The notes under the pieces: model-generated
Told to the model about the DNA's origin: nothing
Databases searched by the model: none
The model's input: only the letters and a program-made list of their open reading frames with translations
From: Ignelater luminosus
Lineage: Eukaryota > Arthropoda > Insecta > Coleoptera > Elateridae
Length of the DNA: 64,000 nucleotides
NCBI GenBank assembly: GCA_011009095.1
Contig: VTPC01008565.1
Span: forward strand, 1 to 64,000
Direction: 5' to 3'
Program-made: the position numbers and the translations under genes
Part shown: positions 38,201 to 53,200 of the stretch, piece by piece
How positions within the stretch are numbered: the stretch's first letter is position 1
Layout: every line of letters begins with the position of its first letter

Positions 38201-41200
38201 CTGCAATAGCTAGCTTAATTTATTGTTTTTTTGATTAGGTGCATTATCTTTCAACGTAACCTAACAAAATACTCAGTAAATTACGGACGCAAAATAAGCT
38301 CTGAGAAGAAAAACAAAAGATTAGTAATTAAGGGTAATTTTTAAAAATTTTGTGAAATGTTAAAATAGCTACTTCTTAGGTCACTTTGTTAACCACACCA
38401 AATTTTGCAAATAATTTGATGAAGTAGATTCATTCAGACATTCTTGAGTAGAAGAAATAAAATGTAAAGGCAGTGCGATATTTAAAGAAGCTGGAAGTAA
38501 CTTTACCAAAGATTCTGCTGTCAGACCAGTGATGGTTAACAGATTTTCTTCATTTTTAATTTGTCTAGGTCTATATAGGAAAAATAACGTATTGCAATCA
38601 ACATTCTAAAGACAAAGACACATATCGTCTCAACTTGTTTTGTAGGTCCAAAACTTGTGTACTAATGGGTTTCCCTTTTTCTATTTCTTGTCATATTTAA
38701 TCAGTACTTTCATCAAGCTTTCTTTGCAGTTGATACCTTCCAGTTCTTCAACAACATCGTTTTTGGAAAACTTGTGTCTGGAATTCTTGCAATGTGTTCT
38801 AAGCATCTCAGGCTACCTTGTTCCATTATCTTTACTAATTCTAAATTAGGCTCATTGTATATGGTTTGTATTTCTTGGCCAGTTCTTCTCCTTCCATCGT
38901 AGATGCAATTTAACTTTTTTGTTTTCCAGATAAACAGTCTTCCCATATCGTTTGACATTCTGTTACTCTTTCCTTGATAGTCTACCAAATTCTTTCAATT
39001 TTTTATTTTTTTTACTTCCATTTGCTGGTGGTTTGTTGTTTTTGTCATTCCTTGTATCCATTTAACCATCATCTTCCTTTCTCTTTGTATGCACTGGTTA
39101 TCTTTTCTTGCAGGGGAAGGAGATTGAAATTAACAGTTGATATAGGTATTGTAACGTAACTACCACTTAGCATAGATGCTTTTGACCACCTCAGTCTTAT
39201 CCCATTCAGTGCAACTAATAGCAGATTTTTTCTTGGTGTAAACCAGTTAAACTTCGTTTGGGGTGAGGGGTCTTTTTATCTAGCACTGATCTTATCAACT
39301 ATAAGAAAACATTAGACATATTAATCGATTTTCAAATATTGGAAAGAAAAAAATGTAAATACAGAAGAGTAGGTTATTACTATGATAGTACCGTGATTAT
39401 TACTGATGGAGTAAGAAGAAAAGACAAAAACATTTTGTTATTTTACCTTGATCCCTTAAAAAATATATATAAACGGTATGCAAATAGAAGTACACATTGA
39501 CACCTCCAGGACGATTGAACAACTAGAAGTGATTTTGTTTCTAAACGTTTTCTTTCAAATAATGTTCAACAGAAATACTGGAGTTTTTACCTTTTTCCTA
39601 ATCTTTTGCCTAAGATTAATACTTAAAACAAAGGTAGATATTTCTATAGACAGGAACTCGCCGGTTATGCATTACACAAATCAAGAAAGATATTAATTTG
39701 TAAACCACTGTCACTTTCCGCTTATACATGTTACTAACAAGCATTCAAAACGTTCACTATAAACTAAATATTGTGACGTCTTTGATATCAATAGATGAAT
39801 TCACAACATCATATGGTAGCAGACATAACAGAAAGCAAACCCAGACAATTTAGTTACAAGTTCCGAAATGCTGCTCTTACTTCAGACACGGCGTGGCGTT
39901 GTATACAACACAAAATCCATCAAGGAAGGAAAACATAAGTAGAAAGCAGGCATAGGAAGAATTTATAGGGTCCTTACAAATATGAAGAAAAGCTTTCAGG
40001 AAGAACAAGTATAAATATCTTGAAATTTAGGCAAGACATTACAGAAACTTTCTTGATTAAATTGAATATGTAAGTAAAGTCCTAATAGAAAGGAAACTTT
40101 TAGTTTTGCAACGTTAAGACAACAAAAGCTTGTAAAACTTGTAATATTGACCTTTCTTTCAATTACTGTTCTAATTAGCTTAAAGTTTTATATAAATTTA
40201 GCATTAACACGTCATGATAGCTTTTTAAAATAAAATCAAAACAAGTCTAGCAAATCCCTTGATATTTTTCCTCATTTTTATAAAAATTACATTTTTATAC
40301 CTTTGCTCAAATGAATCAGCTCGTCCACTCTTATAACCACTGTCATTAAGGCTACTATCCTGGCGTAACGACGGCAACGAGTCCCAAGGCGACCTTTTAT
40401 GACCACCCTGAGGTAATCCTTGCGTTGAACTATACGTAGAACTTCCAGAACGCCAACCATCAGAATGACGAAACCATTGGGCCCTACTTGATTCTCCAAT
40501 ACAGGATGCACATCTCGAATTGTAACTAAAATGGAAGTTTCTTAATTTTTCTAAATTTAGATACTCTATTCATAATTTTATTCAAGAATTCTTTTAATTT
40601 ATTTCATCCTACCCTGTATTATGATCGCTAAGATATCCTCGTTCCCGTTCTCGTTCTTTCTCGCGCTCTCGTATCAGTTCATTTCTGTCGCTGTAGTAGC
40701 CATCCCGATCGCGATCTCTGTCTCTAGCACCTGAAGAACGATCAACACTCAGTCTATGGGATAAGGGTAAAGTTGAAGACTTGTTTATGGAAGAACTAGA
40801 GGGAGCTGGTCCTGTGACCAAGTGCAAACAGTTAACATTTAAAATTGTGCCTAAGGAAAAGCCACTCACTTTTTCTGGAAGGATATGGACTTCGTTGATT
40901 GGAACCGGGTAAACTTTCGGCGAATTCTAGAATGGCATTGGGAATTTAATTGATGGTTTTTGGGGTATTAAAAGTGTACGTACCTAAATTTTCCATGCTT
41001 TGTGTAAGAAGGGCTTCGAACGTGTGTAAACTATAACTTTCAGCATCCATGCCCTTCGCTAACGTGTTACGTAGGTGCATTTCATATTCAAGGAGTAAAC
41101 GACTAGTAGGAGAACCAGGAGTCGATGACTCGTTGGCATTCTAACTCAAGCAGTTTAGATTATTCATCTATAAAATAGCTGTGATATGAATAATTTACCT

Positions 41201-44200
41201 GGTGATGGTGACCATGTCTTTGTTGTCTTCCATGATAATGTGAAGCTTGTTCTGGATCCGAATTTCCGTTACTAGAACTCGGTGTCGTTGCATAACATTG
41301 ATTATCAAATAGTACATTGTCAGAAGGTGGAGAAAGGTCTCCAGCTGCACCCCTTTCTAATTCTAAATACAAACCACGTCCTGGATATCCTCGTCCTATT
41401 TCATGCGATGACCTGAAAATTTTAATTCAATATAACTAGTGAATTTTACTTGTTTAAGAAGATACCTCGACCCCGAAAATCGTGAATTTTGCGCCATGGC
41501 AGATCTAGGAAGCAGTCTTGTAGTCTCAGGTTCAGAATATCGTCCGTTATTGTTAGGATGTCGATGATGATGCGTATTGTAATAATTATATCTTTTGCGG
41601 CCCATTTCAGGTGAAGTAACAGGACTTTCAGCACTTGGCATTGGTTTTAACATTCGCTTCAATGTGTTACTATCTAAACTCATACTATTTTGGGCATTCA
41701 TATCTTCAGTACTTTTTGATTTACTTCTTCGACTACTTATATTATTGTTTAAAATATTGTGATGATGTGCTGATCTAAGTTCTGCTTCTCTTACCATGTC
41801 CATTTCAGGATAGTCAACTGACCTAGTATTGGTTAATACGTGATGTAAGTTATCTCGGAAAGGTGGTCTCGTAGAAGTAGATGAAGATTTTGTATTTGGT
41901 TGCAGCGTACCACCCGCTTGTATTCCTTCTGATTTTGATGTTTCCGTTGATTGAGTTTGTGAGGGAGTTTCAGTTTGAGCAGCCTAAAAGTTTAAAGGAA
42001 TTATGATAAAATTAAGTAAGGTAAACTCAGTATTATTACTTTTATGAATACCTGAGATCCAACATTGTTTTGAGTTCCAATTGAAGCAGTTACAGTCTTT
42101 GGTCCAGTAGATGTGTTTGAGGTCATGGTGCTCGTTTCTTGCGATTGTTGTTGAACGCCACGATCTCTAGTTTGACGCGTTTGACTTCCTTCTCTTTGAG
42201 CACCCTTAGTACCTACTGCACAAAATATATATTAGTAGTATCTATAATTTTTAAAATTAAACAATATTATTAACACAGATGTTTTTCACAAATTGCTTCC
42301 AAGGAAAGTAAATAAATAAGAAATTAAAATTAGACGCCACGAAGTTATAAGAATAATAAATAAAAATAACACCCTAAAGCCAACTTTTTTCAGAAGTATC
42401 ATTAAGTTCCAGACAGCACGTAAGAAAGACTGAATTATTAAGAAAGGTTTAGGTGGAATTACAAATGGGTTCCGTCAATAGTAGCCATCAATTACATGAG
42501 AGGTAATTACATATTGTTATTGGCTTCTACAGCATTTTTAAGCCATCGATAATGAAGTTACAAATTGCTTTTAGCCTTCTGTAATATCTCGTAACGTAAT
42601 TTGTAACGTTTCGTAATTGCAACTACTTTTTAATCAGAATTCCAACTCAAGAGAATCATTAATGAGGAAAGAACAATATTTACCTATTGTGCACTAGACG
42701 TGATTTGAATAAAGTAGAGGAAAGTTTGAAAAATAAGACTTAACAGTAGTGAGTAGTTTTGTGGTAATATGCAACGCATTTGTACCGACAAGAATAATCT
42801 GCAGTCTTCAGATTGGAGATTAAATGCCTATTTGGTTGCTTCTGAATCTTCACTTAAACACAAGAAGAAATAGATTTTTTTGTTTGGTTGAGTTTAGACA
42901 GTTTTTATTTTGAATCTCATCCTTCGAAGTTCACTGAGCTATTCGCTCATTATAATTATTATTCTCAAAATCACTATCGATGATTGTTGAGATCCTAGCT
43001 AAAAATAGATATTTTGGTTGTTATAGAAACCTTGATAGGTCACAAGAGCACGAGTCAATCTAGCAGATATTCTCAATGTAGAATACTTTTAGGTCAAAAA
43101 GGCTCATTTGAATAAATGATCTAATAAGCAAATTTCTTGCTTGATTGTTAATTATAGTACAACAACCAAACTGTGCCTGAAAAAAATTTGGAACCATCTA
43201 CTCAGAGGTAAATACTTGTAATCAATTGCATTTTAAAGATTGCTTGAAAGTTAGAAGTGAAAATTGTACATTTGGAATGTTAACATCCTTTAGACATTCA
43301 CATTTACATTTATTAGTTTCTATCCAAAACAACAAATGTCTACAAGCGAAAAATAGAGAAATGTAGAAAACAATAAATTGGAAGGAGTATAGGTTGGAAC
43401 ACCCGGAAGACGAAAATAAGGGCAATGTGGTATTACAAGGTCTAAAAATAGACATAAATAATAATCAGGACGACCTAAAGAAGACTATGGAAAACTTCAT
43501 GGAAAAAGTCCTAAATGTACAAGTAGAGAAGTTATGAGAGTTGCGAAATTGGGCGAAAGAACATGTTTGATAAGATTAGCGAATTATACAGCAAAATTAA
43601 AAGCAATGCAAAACAAGAATAAACTAAGTAAGTTTGAAAGCAGAGAAAAAGTTATTTATTTAAGATGACCTTTCCAAAAAAATCGAGAAATACAACAACA
43701 GATAGGAATGATGCCAAAGAAAAAGAATAAACGAAAGATTGGTTTTAAAAAACTATGGATAGGAATAGAAGAATGGAAATGGGATAAATAGAAGGGAAAA
43801 CTCAAAAAATTATGTAAACACCCAAGCACAAGAAACCAATAAATGTAAATGGAAAGGACAAAAACAAGGAAACAGACCAGGTAACAAAAGAAGCAATAAT
43901 TAAAGAGAAAATGACTAAAGAAAAAAAAGAACAAGGCAAAAAGAAAGAGTTGTTCATGTGGGAACGTGGAACGTAGGAGGAATTTATGAGGAGGGGGCAG
44001 TGAAAAACCTGATCAAAGAAATAAAAAGGTACGAAAAGTAAATAGTAGACTTGCAGTAAACGCATCTGGTGGATAACGAAATACAAGAAGTGCGAAACAA
44101 TATACTGTTTAAAAGTGGAAGTCAGACAAGAAACTTCGGAATAGGTTTCATAGTGAACCGGAAACTAAAGAAAAAGGTAATAAATTGAGATAATAATGAG

Positions 44201-47200
44201 ACTAATGGAATTAGTAATTGAGAGGAACATGAACATAATAAGTACCTATTTCCAAAGTAAAGATATTCACAAAGGAACGTGGATAGTCCCAGAACGAAAC
44301 ACAGTAAACCGGATCGACCATGTATTGATTCAAGAAAAACACGTCAATCTAGTAACAAAGATAAAATTATACCGAAGGCAGACAGTGATTCAGATCATTT
44401 TCGGGTTGGAGTAAAATTAAAACAAAGGAAAGGGGAAAGAAGAAAACAGAAAACAACCAGGAAATAAGGTACAACACACAAGACTTAGAACAAGAGAGAA
44501 TAGAAAAGAAATATGCTGCAGAGATGAAAAAAGCCTTAACAGACAAGAAATAACCCAAAGAAAAAATACAGTAAGCAAAGAGAAGTAAAATAAAAGTTAA
44601 CAATTAAAAGGAAGACAAGAGAAAAAAAATGGTTAGACGAGAAAGGTGTGAGAGAAATAGAGCAGAAGAAAATACTAAGAATGAAAATGCTACAAACAAG
44701 AAACGAAGAAAACATGAGAAAATTGTAACAAAGAAAGAAAGTTAAACAACTATGCCGTACAAAAAAAAACAGGTAAAAACCATGAAAGAAGGATTTCAGA
44801 GAAAAGAAATAAGAAACTTCTACAAAGACATAAAAAACATAAAAACAAAGAACTATGACTTGACACTATATATAAAAGATAAAGAGGGTAACCTTGTGGG
44901 AGGGAAGAAAGAAAAGTAGGAAAGGTGGAGGCAATATTTTAAAGAAATGCTAAATGAACAATCAAGCGAGATGCTGAAAGAAAGTAAAAAAAAAACACTT
45001 GGTAATAGAATTCCAAATAATGAAGAAATAAATATACCAATGAGAGAAGAGATAGAATAGGTAATCAATCTAATGAAAAATAATAAAAGACCAGGAAACA
45101 ATGGAATCACTAAAGAAAACTTAAAATATGGGGGAAACAAACTAAAACAAGAGATTCACAAGTTAGTTGGCCAAATCTGGGAAACAGGAGGAATGCTGAA
45201 TACTTGAAAAGAGTCTCTAATCTTCCCAATATTCAAAAAAAGAAACAGAGGAAACTGCGATAATTACCGAGAGATCGCACTATTGTAAGAAACAGATTAG
45301 AAAAATACACGGAAGAAAGCTTGGAGAGTACCAGGGGGATTTTAGAAGAGGAAGAGAGACACTTTGAAACAAATTATGAGGAAGTTATAATATAAGGTTC
45401 CGACACATGTGTTCTTCATGGATTTTAAAAAACCTACGATACGGTAAATATGATAAAATTAATAAACACGTTAAGAGAAGTGATCCCCAAAAAGTTAATA
45501 AACTTAATAAAAATGACATTGAAAGACACAATAAATAGGGTGAAAGTTAAAGAAGGAATTAGTGAGGCGTTTAACACACAACAAGGACTGAGACAAGAAG
45601 ATCCGCTATCGACAACTCTATTTAGTCCTCTAGTTCTAGATAGATATATAAAAAAGCGAGATAAACAGAAAAGGACTACCATTCAACAGAAGTCACCAGT
45701 ACTTAACGTACGCCGACGATATCGCCATATTAGCAAGGAGCAGAAAAGAATTGGTACAAGTAACAGTACTACTGGTGAAAGCGGCAGAAGAGAAACGGCT
45801 AAGATTTAATATAGAAAAAAACAAAATACATGGAATTAAAGAATAGGTGTGGAAACAAAACCAAAAGCAACTTCCAGGTGTGTACACAAGAAGGAACGAA
45901 AGTAGAATTTGAAGAGGTGGAATCCTTTATGTACCTGGGAGTGCTGATAGACAATAAACGCCAAGAAGGAAAAGAAGTAGAACTGAGAATAGCCAAAAGC
46001 AACAATTACGTAGGAAAGTTAAGGAGGCTTCTAAAAAATAAAGAACTGTCAAGACAGACAAAGATAGGAGTATACAAAGCAATACTAAGGTCAACACTCA
46101 CCTATGCGTTCGAGACATGGATTATGACAAACAAGATGAAACAAAGATTGGAAACTTGGGAGAGGAAGATACTCAGAAGAATTTTTGAAGGAAGACGAAC
46201 AATGATACAAACATAAGTAATTTTATAAAAATGATAAGACTTCACTTAGAAAGAATGTCGAAAGAAAGACAATGTTGGTAGCATAGAAAACCCCCGAGGC
46301 TAAAAGAAAAAGAAGAAGACCAAGAAAGCGGTGGAAAGACATGGTGGAAGCGAATGAGCGGAAAGAGTGAAAGGAAATTACAAAGCTATAGGCCTAAATG
46401 GCCTGAAAACAGCTTATACATATCCAAAACAATCAAAATACCTGTCTTACTATAGTTTAGGATTTTATCAATTCACCAGTTGGGGACAAGGAGTCCATTC
46501 TTAAATTGACTTATTTTTCTGCGATACTGCTGTTTTTTATTTTTTTATTCTGAACATCCTTTTGGATACAGCCTTTTCATTTTAAAATGCGACAATTACA
46601 AATCGTAGAAAGCTTTCTGATGCCAAATTACTCTCTAGTAGTTGTTAGGGTTGACAATTTCATTTCCATGTTTGCTTTTATCTCCAAAGGCTCAATCTTG
46701 GTACAATACTGTGCAAACGCTAAAAATTACCACTTTCTGCATCGATGACACGCTGATTTGCAATTTCGAAATTTTTACTGTGAAGTTGCAACTCCTTTTC
46801 CAACAAGGCAATAGTACAAGAAAAAGCATTTCAGGGGTTACTTCTCAAATTTGCCAAACAACCTTTGGTTTTACTGCGGTAAAATCATTGGTATGTTAAT
46901 TTAAGTAAAAAAAGCACTAAACTAAAGACTTTGTTCAAAAATTGTTCTAAGAGTCTAGCAATTCATCCAAGATGGGCACTTGTTGCTACTCCAGCAGGTT
47001 TTGACTGAAAAGGTTCTTGTTTTCTGTAAAATCTTATTTTCCGTACTTAAAACCTTTGGCGTTTCCAGTCTTCAATTATTCATGGTGTAATACAGAAAGC
47101 TTTAGTTTTTTTATATGATCTCTGGTTTATCGAATCGCAGCTTTTATTGCTATTAATAAATTACTAAAAAAGCTTCAATTTTATTCCGTTTTTGCAAATT

Positions 47201-50200
47201 TTTTTCATTGGCTCTCATTGCTGTTTATTTTTCTCAATGCTTGTCGAGGCCTTTTTGATTTTTTCACCTCTTTACATAAGCTTGACGTCCTTCTTATGAT
47301 TTAATGAATTATAGAAAATTGAAAGCAGTGAAATACTACGAGTTTTCAGCATTTTGGATTTGTTTTAATTCATTTTCAGATCAGCCGAATTTCGGGCTTA
47401 TTTGCTTAGCTTACTATTTCATTCTTGTTTGCAATTCTATGGTAAAAAATTAGCCGGGTTGCAGTTTTTGATTTTATTTTCATCTTCCAATGAGTTTGAC
47501 AATTTTCAGAATTATCATTTAGGTATAGTAGTTTTAGCATTTTAGCATTTTCTCCTTCCGCTTGCAGGAATTGCTTTGTGTTTATCTAGCTTTGGTTGAT
47601 TTTGGAAAAACTTTTGTATTGAATATTAACCATAGTGGAAAAGTGCCTCAAGACCAAAAGCTGTAAAGGATAAAAGTCCACCAAAAACAGCTAATCATAG
47701 AACATTCAAAATCACCAAAGATGCCAGGCAAGGGGAAACCCTCAGTATATATTTATTCCTAACAATAATGAACGAAATAATAAAATCATGAAAAAACAAA
47801 AGTGAAATGATGATATCTTGGTATGAAACAAATGGAAATTAACGAGCTCTAGTCTTGCTGGAAAATAATAAAGAGGACTTGCAATATAACTTAAAACTAA
47901 GAGAGCAGGAATGAAGCAAATACATAAAAAACAAAATCCACAATAATGTTCAAAACTACAAAGATTGAAGTAAAATTACAACAATAAATTATAAGAAAGT
48001 ATTGTAGTTTGGAACAACATTTCAAGTATGTAGATTGATGAGAATAGAGAAGTTAAATTATTAATAAAACAGTGAATGCCTCTACAACGGTGTATTTTTC
48101 GCTCATAACGAAGCAACAGAGAAACGATACAGGAACCAGAAACCACTTGGACAGACAATACTTAATAATAAATCAATTGCAACGTTTTGGGTCTAGACAT
48201 ACAGTTAGGATGCTTCTAAATAGACTAAAAAGGGCTAACTGAAGAATTGGAAATAAGAGCAAGAAAAATCAGAAAAGACTTAAGTGTATGTAACAATGAA
48301 GTGGTGGCAAAGTGTTTGAAATCCAGAAAAGTGAATTTGAAGAATCCTGAGAAATTAGACATGGGAAAAAAATGTAAACACGCATTAGGAGGATAATTGT
48401 CGATACTGCCTGTATGCGGTAATAGAGAAAGTTCTGTTTTCAATGTACTTACTAATTCTACAGTTAATCAAATCAAAAACTAAAATTTTTGGTGTACGTT
48501 GTAGAAAAGAAGGTAAGCAATGTCTGGCTTAGTCGATTTGAAAGAACACGTCAAGAGAGAGGCTTCAAATGATGCTGAAATTACTTTTGATTTCTGGTAT
48601 TCTATATCAAAGTGCCTTTATAATTTCAATGTTGCAGAGATTTTTGCCGCTATGGGCGTGAGTCTGTATTTCTTCTAATTTGTCCTTCGTTAAATTCTTT
48701 TTCAATATCTCTGCCTTTTCGGCCCAGTTCTTAAAGTACAATGGGAATTTTCTCTAAATTTGTTATGCGTTATTGGGATTTTAGGAAAGTGATCACAAAG
48801 CTAACTCATGCGTCACTGCAGCCGACATCTTTCCATTTGATCTAATGGGAGTTTGTCTAATTTCTTTTCATGTAATGACTCGTTTTATTTATTACAAGAC
48901 TGTAGCTCTCAAACATCAATTTCCAAATTGTACACGCAAGCATTGAAGTTCAGTTTTCGACTAACTGAATTATTTGGCAAAATTAGCTTTGGAGAAGATG
49001 AAAATTAGAAAACAAAGTTATTAGACGAATTGAAATTACACAGACAAGTTACCAAAAGAATCCGGATCAGGCGAGGTGAGATTAGATAAACTTAAGAGTG
49101 ACATTTCATTGCAACCACCTGAACACGTAAGTTGATACTAATACTGTAAATTCAATGATTTGCTCTGTTTCTAATTAAATCTCACAGAAGATTCTGAAAA
49201 GAGCATTTTGTTTTATTTTCTTTAAATCTAACTACAGAAAATATGCCTGGAGTGTCTAAATTTTCTGATTTAGAAATCTAAGATCGTCTTTTTGTCTATG
49301 TTGAAACTACTACGTGCATAACTTAGAATCCTTAATAGATTTTGTTGTACATGTCTCAGTTGGAGAATTAAAATTGCTCTAAAGTAAAAATAAATAGATT
49401 TAAAAACGTAAACAACCACAGAAAATGGCGATTTTATCGAAATCGTAAAGAAAAAATGAAAGATATCTGGGAAAGACCGAAACAAGAAAAGAAAGATCAA
49501 GAATTAGTGGCAAAAGAGATTCCAATTCTGAATTAGAGTACGCGTCTCCAATATTACACTTACAATTAGTATACTGAATGATATTTTACAAATTCCACCT
49601 TAATTTTTATCAGGAGTTTAAAATTTACAAACAGGAAATAGAAGCCTTAGATGTTAAGGAAAAAGAAAATCAGGAATTAAAACTCCTTCAAACGTTATCT
49701 TAAATTTACCAATTAAAAGGGAAATTCTCGAGCAATTAAATTTAATTAGTCTAGTGCGCGGTACATTTAAAGTGGCGTAACTAGTGAAAAGCTTTTTAAA
49801 TTGAAAAATTCTCTTATACTAATTGTACAGATAAAAACACTAATAAAAGCAATTATTTTCTAAAATCACATAAATAGGATCTAATACCTTGTGCATTTCC
49901 AGTCTGTGTAGTAGCACCAACATTATCATAGAGGCTTGTGGAAGAAGTAGCGGCTGTAACTTTATCCGTTCTGGTTTCAGTATCTGTGGTTCTGGTCTGA
50001 GCCCTCGGCAACGTTGAGGACCCTAAAAGAATAAATCACCTACTTACTTATGATTTACTTGAAAACTTGCGCACCGTACGTGAATAGGGTACTCAAATTC
50101 AAGTAAAATATTTGCGCTCAAGCAATCTTTATAAAGTATGAGTATATAACAATGATAAATGCAGTAATGTACACATTAAATCTGTTTTATAAACGACGTT

Positions 50201-53200
50201 TTACTCACATTTCCTAATCATCTTCATTTCTGTTTTTATGGATCTTTAGTGGTTTATTTTACAAAAAAAAATACCTTTCGGAAATTTTTCTAATTATCTT
50301 TACGCTTGCCAGCACAAAAATTAGTGTACAAGAATTAAATGGACTTTAAAAAGATAAATTCCACTGACCACCTAAAACATACACTTTTCGAAGGGAACAA
50401 AGCCAAAACTAGCAGGTTGCGTTTTTAGGGGAGTGGTTAAATTAAAATTCTTGGCGACAACAAATATTGCGTGTTAACACCACACCCCTTAGTTTCCACC
50501 CGGCATGCACGTGCATTGTATAAAACAACAACCAATTACATAATTTGTAATTAGTAAAGTGTAACTGTAAAATAATTTGGAGCAGTCTCAATTTGGTTTA
50601 GAATTAAATCAGTATGTTAGCATGCATTTTCTTGTTTACTTACTATTATTTTATCAGTACACTCGCGTGTTACGTGGTTGTTTCTTTAAATAATGTAAAA
50701 AGCAATTTGGTGAAATGTACAATATAACATCCCCATTGACGCTTACATGTTTTTCGCTTGTTGTCACACTAATTTAATTCAGTTCAACCTTGAATTATTT
50801 AATTTGATGTATAATAACGAGTTTTAATAATAAAAATTTCAAAAGAAAAACGCTCCCTGAAAATGAAATGAATTAAAGAGGAAAAGTTCTTTTTCTCAAT
50901 CAGATTACACCTTTTGATAATGAAATGGGATTTTGCTGATTACATTAAGCCTCACTTTTGCCCTGAATAAATCCCCTTTCAAATATTATAAATTCTTACT
51001 TTTTTCCTGATGTCAATTTATGAAATTTCATAAAACAGTTTAAGAATTTATGTTAGGTATCTTCCAATTATTTATCAAATATATAAAAGCGCGCATATTG
51101 TTGTACGTAAAGATAATTAATTGATTTAAAAGAGAAATGTATATGAAGTTGTAAATTAATATTGTATTACCACTTTAATAGAATTAGTTCGGTCAAAAAC
51201 GGCTCTAAAACGTAATCAGATAAATCACATCATACATAAATTCTAATAGTACAAGAAAACTCCATCAAGATATAGTAGAACTCAAGGTGTGATCTACTAA
51301 TGGCGATGTTATTTTCAAGTTTGACTAGAATTGTTATAATGAAATAACTGAGCAAAGAATCTGAACGTTGTTAGAAAACAAGATTAAAACAGTAGGTAGC
51401 TGATGAATACAAAGGCTGTAAACAGATACCGATGAACCTGAACCTGCCTTCTTTCAATTATTATTACAGGAACCAAATTGATTTTCACGTAGAAAATTAA
51501 ATTGTTTACACAGATAGAGGACTAGCAAAGAAAGGCAACAAATATGAAAATTGAGACTAAAATTATATGCCCAAAGTTCTGGAATTATGGCTAATTTAGA
51601 AAGAAATCAAAGCTTGAGAGTTTTGCCATGACGAGATATATTCTTCTGAAAGGTGAAAGCGCATTTCTATATACAATGTAGAATAAAAACTGACCTTAGA
51701 AGAATATCGCAAGTCTACCAAACCCAGTGTTTAGGCACGTACTAGACTAGAATAAATTTCAGTGCGCGTTCCTTTGGTACAAAATATAAAAGTTTCCGTA
51801 TCTAATTAGAACTTCTAGATAATTTCACCACTAGAAAGTTGGAATTTATTTTTATAGTTTCATTATTTTTTATATAATCATAAAAACAAATCTTTTCTGT
51901 CTATTATCGATTTTTTCTTACAAAAAACAAAAAGCAATAGGTTATAGTTGACGCAGTAAGCTTTCTGATCACATGAAAGTTGGACGTACATAGAGATGAA
52001 GAAGAATTATTACTTACTGTCATATAGTATATGAAAATAAACAGGACACGACAGCAAAGAATAAATGAAGTTAAGATTATCATCTCTGTAGAAAATACAA
52101 GGGCAGGCAATATTTATGTTAGCAAGAAAACTGGTATACAGGCAGAACACTTGGCTATCAGGATGTTTAATGTTTTAGTTCATTAAAAACCGATCACTAA
52201 ATGTATTATTGTCCTAACGATTTTATTATTACTAGATTAAGTTTATACAGGCCTGAAGAAACAGTCCACTAAGGCAATGTTTAAAAAGCCTCTTCCTTTT
52301 TCAACTATTTTGGATTTAATAATTTAAAGCATGGGCGTTCGTAGAAACGCAAGTAAGATTATCATATTTAAATAATATTGAAAGAACAGACAGTCAATGA
52401 CAACAGAGATCTACTGACAGAATTTAGCGCCCAAAATAATTTACGTATCAACATTTTTTTTGATCATGACCATAAATATAAATATACGTTTAAAAGCACC
52501 CAATCGGTTATAGATTACATAATTACAAGCAGAAATTCTGGACGTGAGAACACTAAATTCTGCCAATATCGGCATTGATATTATGCAAATTAAGAGCGAA
52601 ATATTACACTCACAGACCAATGACTCTTGGATACATCGAAAAATTGAATATAGAATCGTTACAGAACGAGAGCACTAAGGGATTATATGCTAACCGCCTG
52701 AGAGAAAAAATAGCCAATACACCAATAGATAAAAACGATAACGGAGACAAAGCCTGGGAAAAGGTCAAACCGAACATCTTAACAGCAGCGGAAGCAGCGG
52801 TAGAAAAGAGAAAAGTTAAAACATAAACATAAGAAAGTGAAAGATCTATCAAAAGAACAGGCTTGTGCGAAATTTAAGGAAAACGGGAAGATCATCAATC
52901 CTATAAACGAGAACGAAATGAAAACTCGAGAATTGGACAACTTAAAGAGGACTTTTGGGAGGAGTTCACAGGAGACATGCAACATGACTTGTACGGATCC
53001 CTAAAGAAGATATGGCCCATGCTGTGAAACAGAAAGGTCGAAGTAAGCGAAACCGTAAGAATAAATACAATTGATATTAAAATCTGAGAAGAGTATTTTA
53101 AAGACCTACACAAAGAAGAAGTTAACAATGTTCCCAAAACAATAGTGGAAAATCACGGGGATAAGATCAATATATCACTAGAGAACAAAAAACAACAATT

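Noticed and set aside
40287-40511. Minus-strand 74-codon open frame through the sif exon (MHPVLENQVGPNG)
   Set aside because: It is a different phase from that required by both neighbouring exons; the true frame is the Ser-rich one ending SFEQ.
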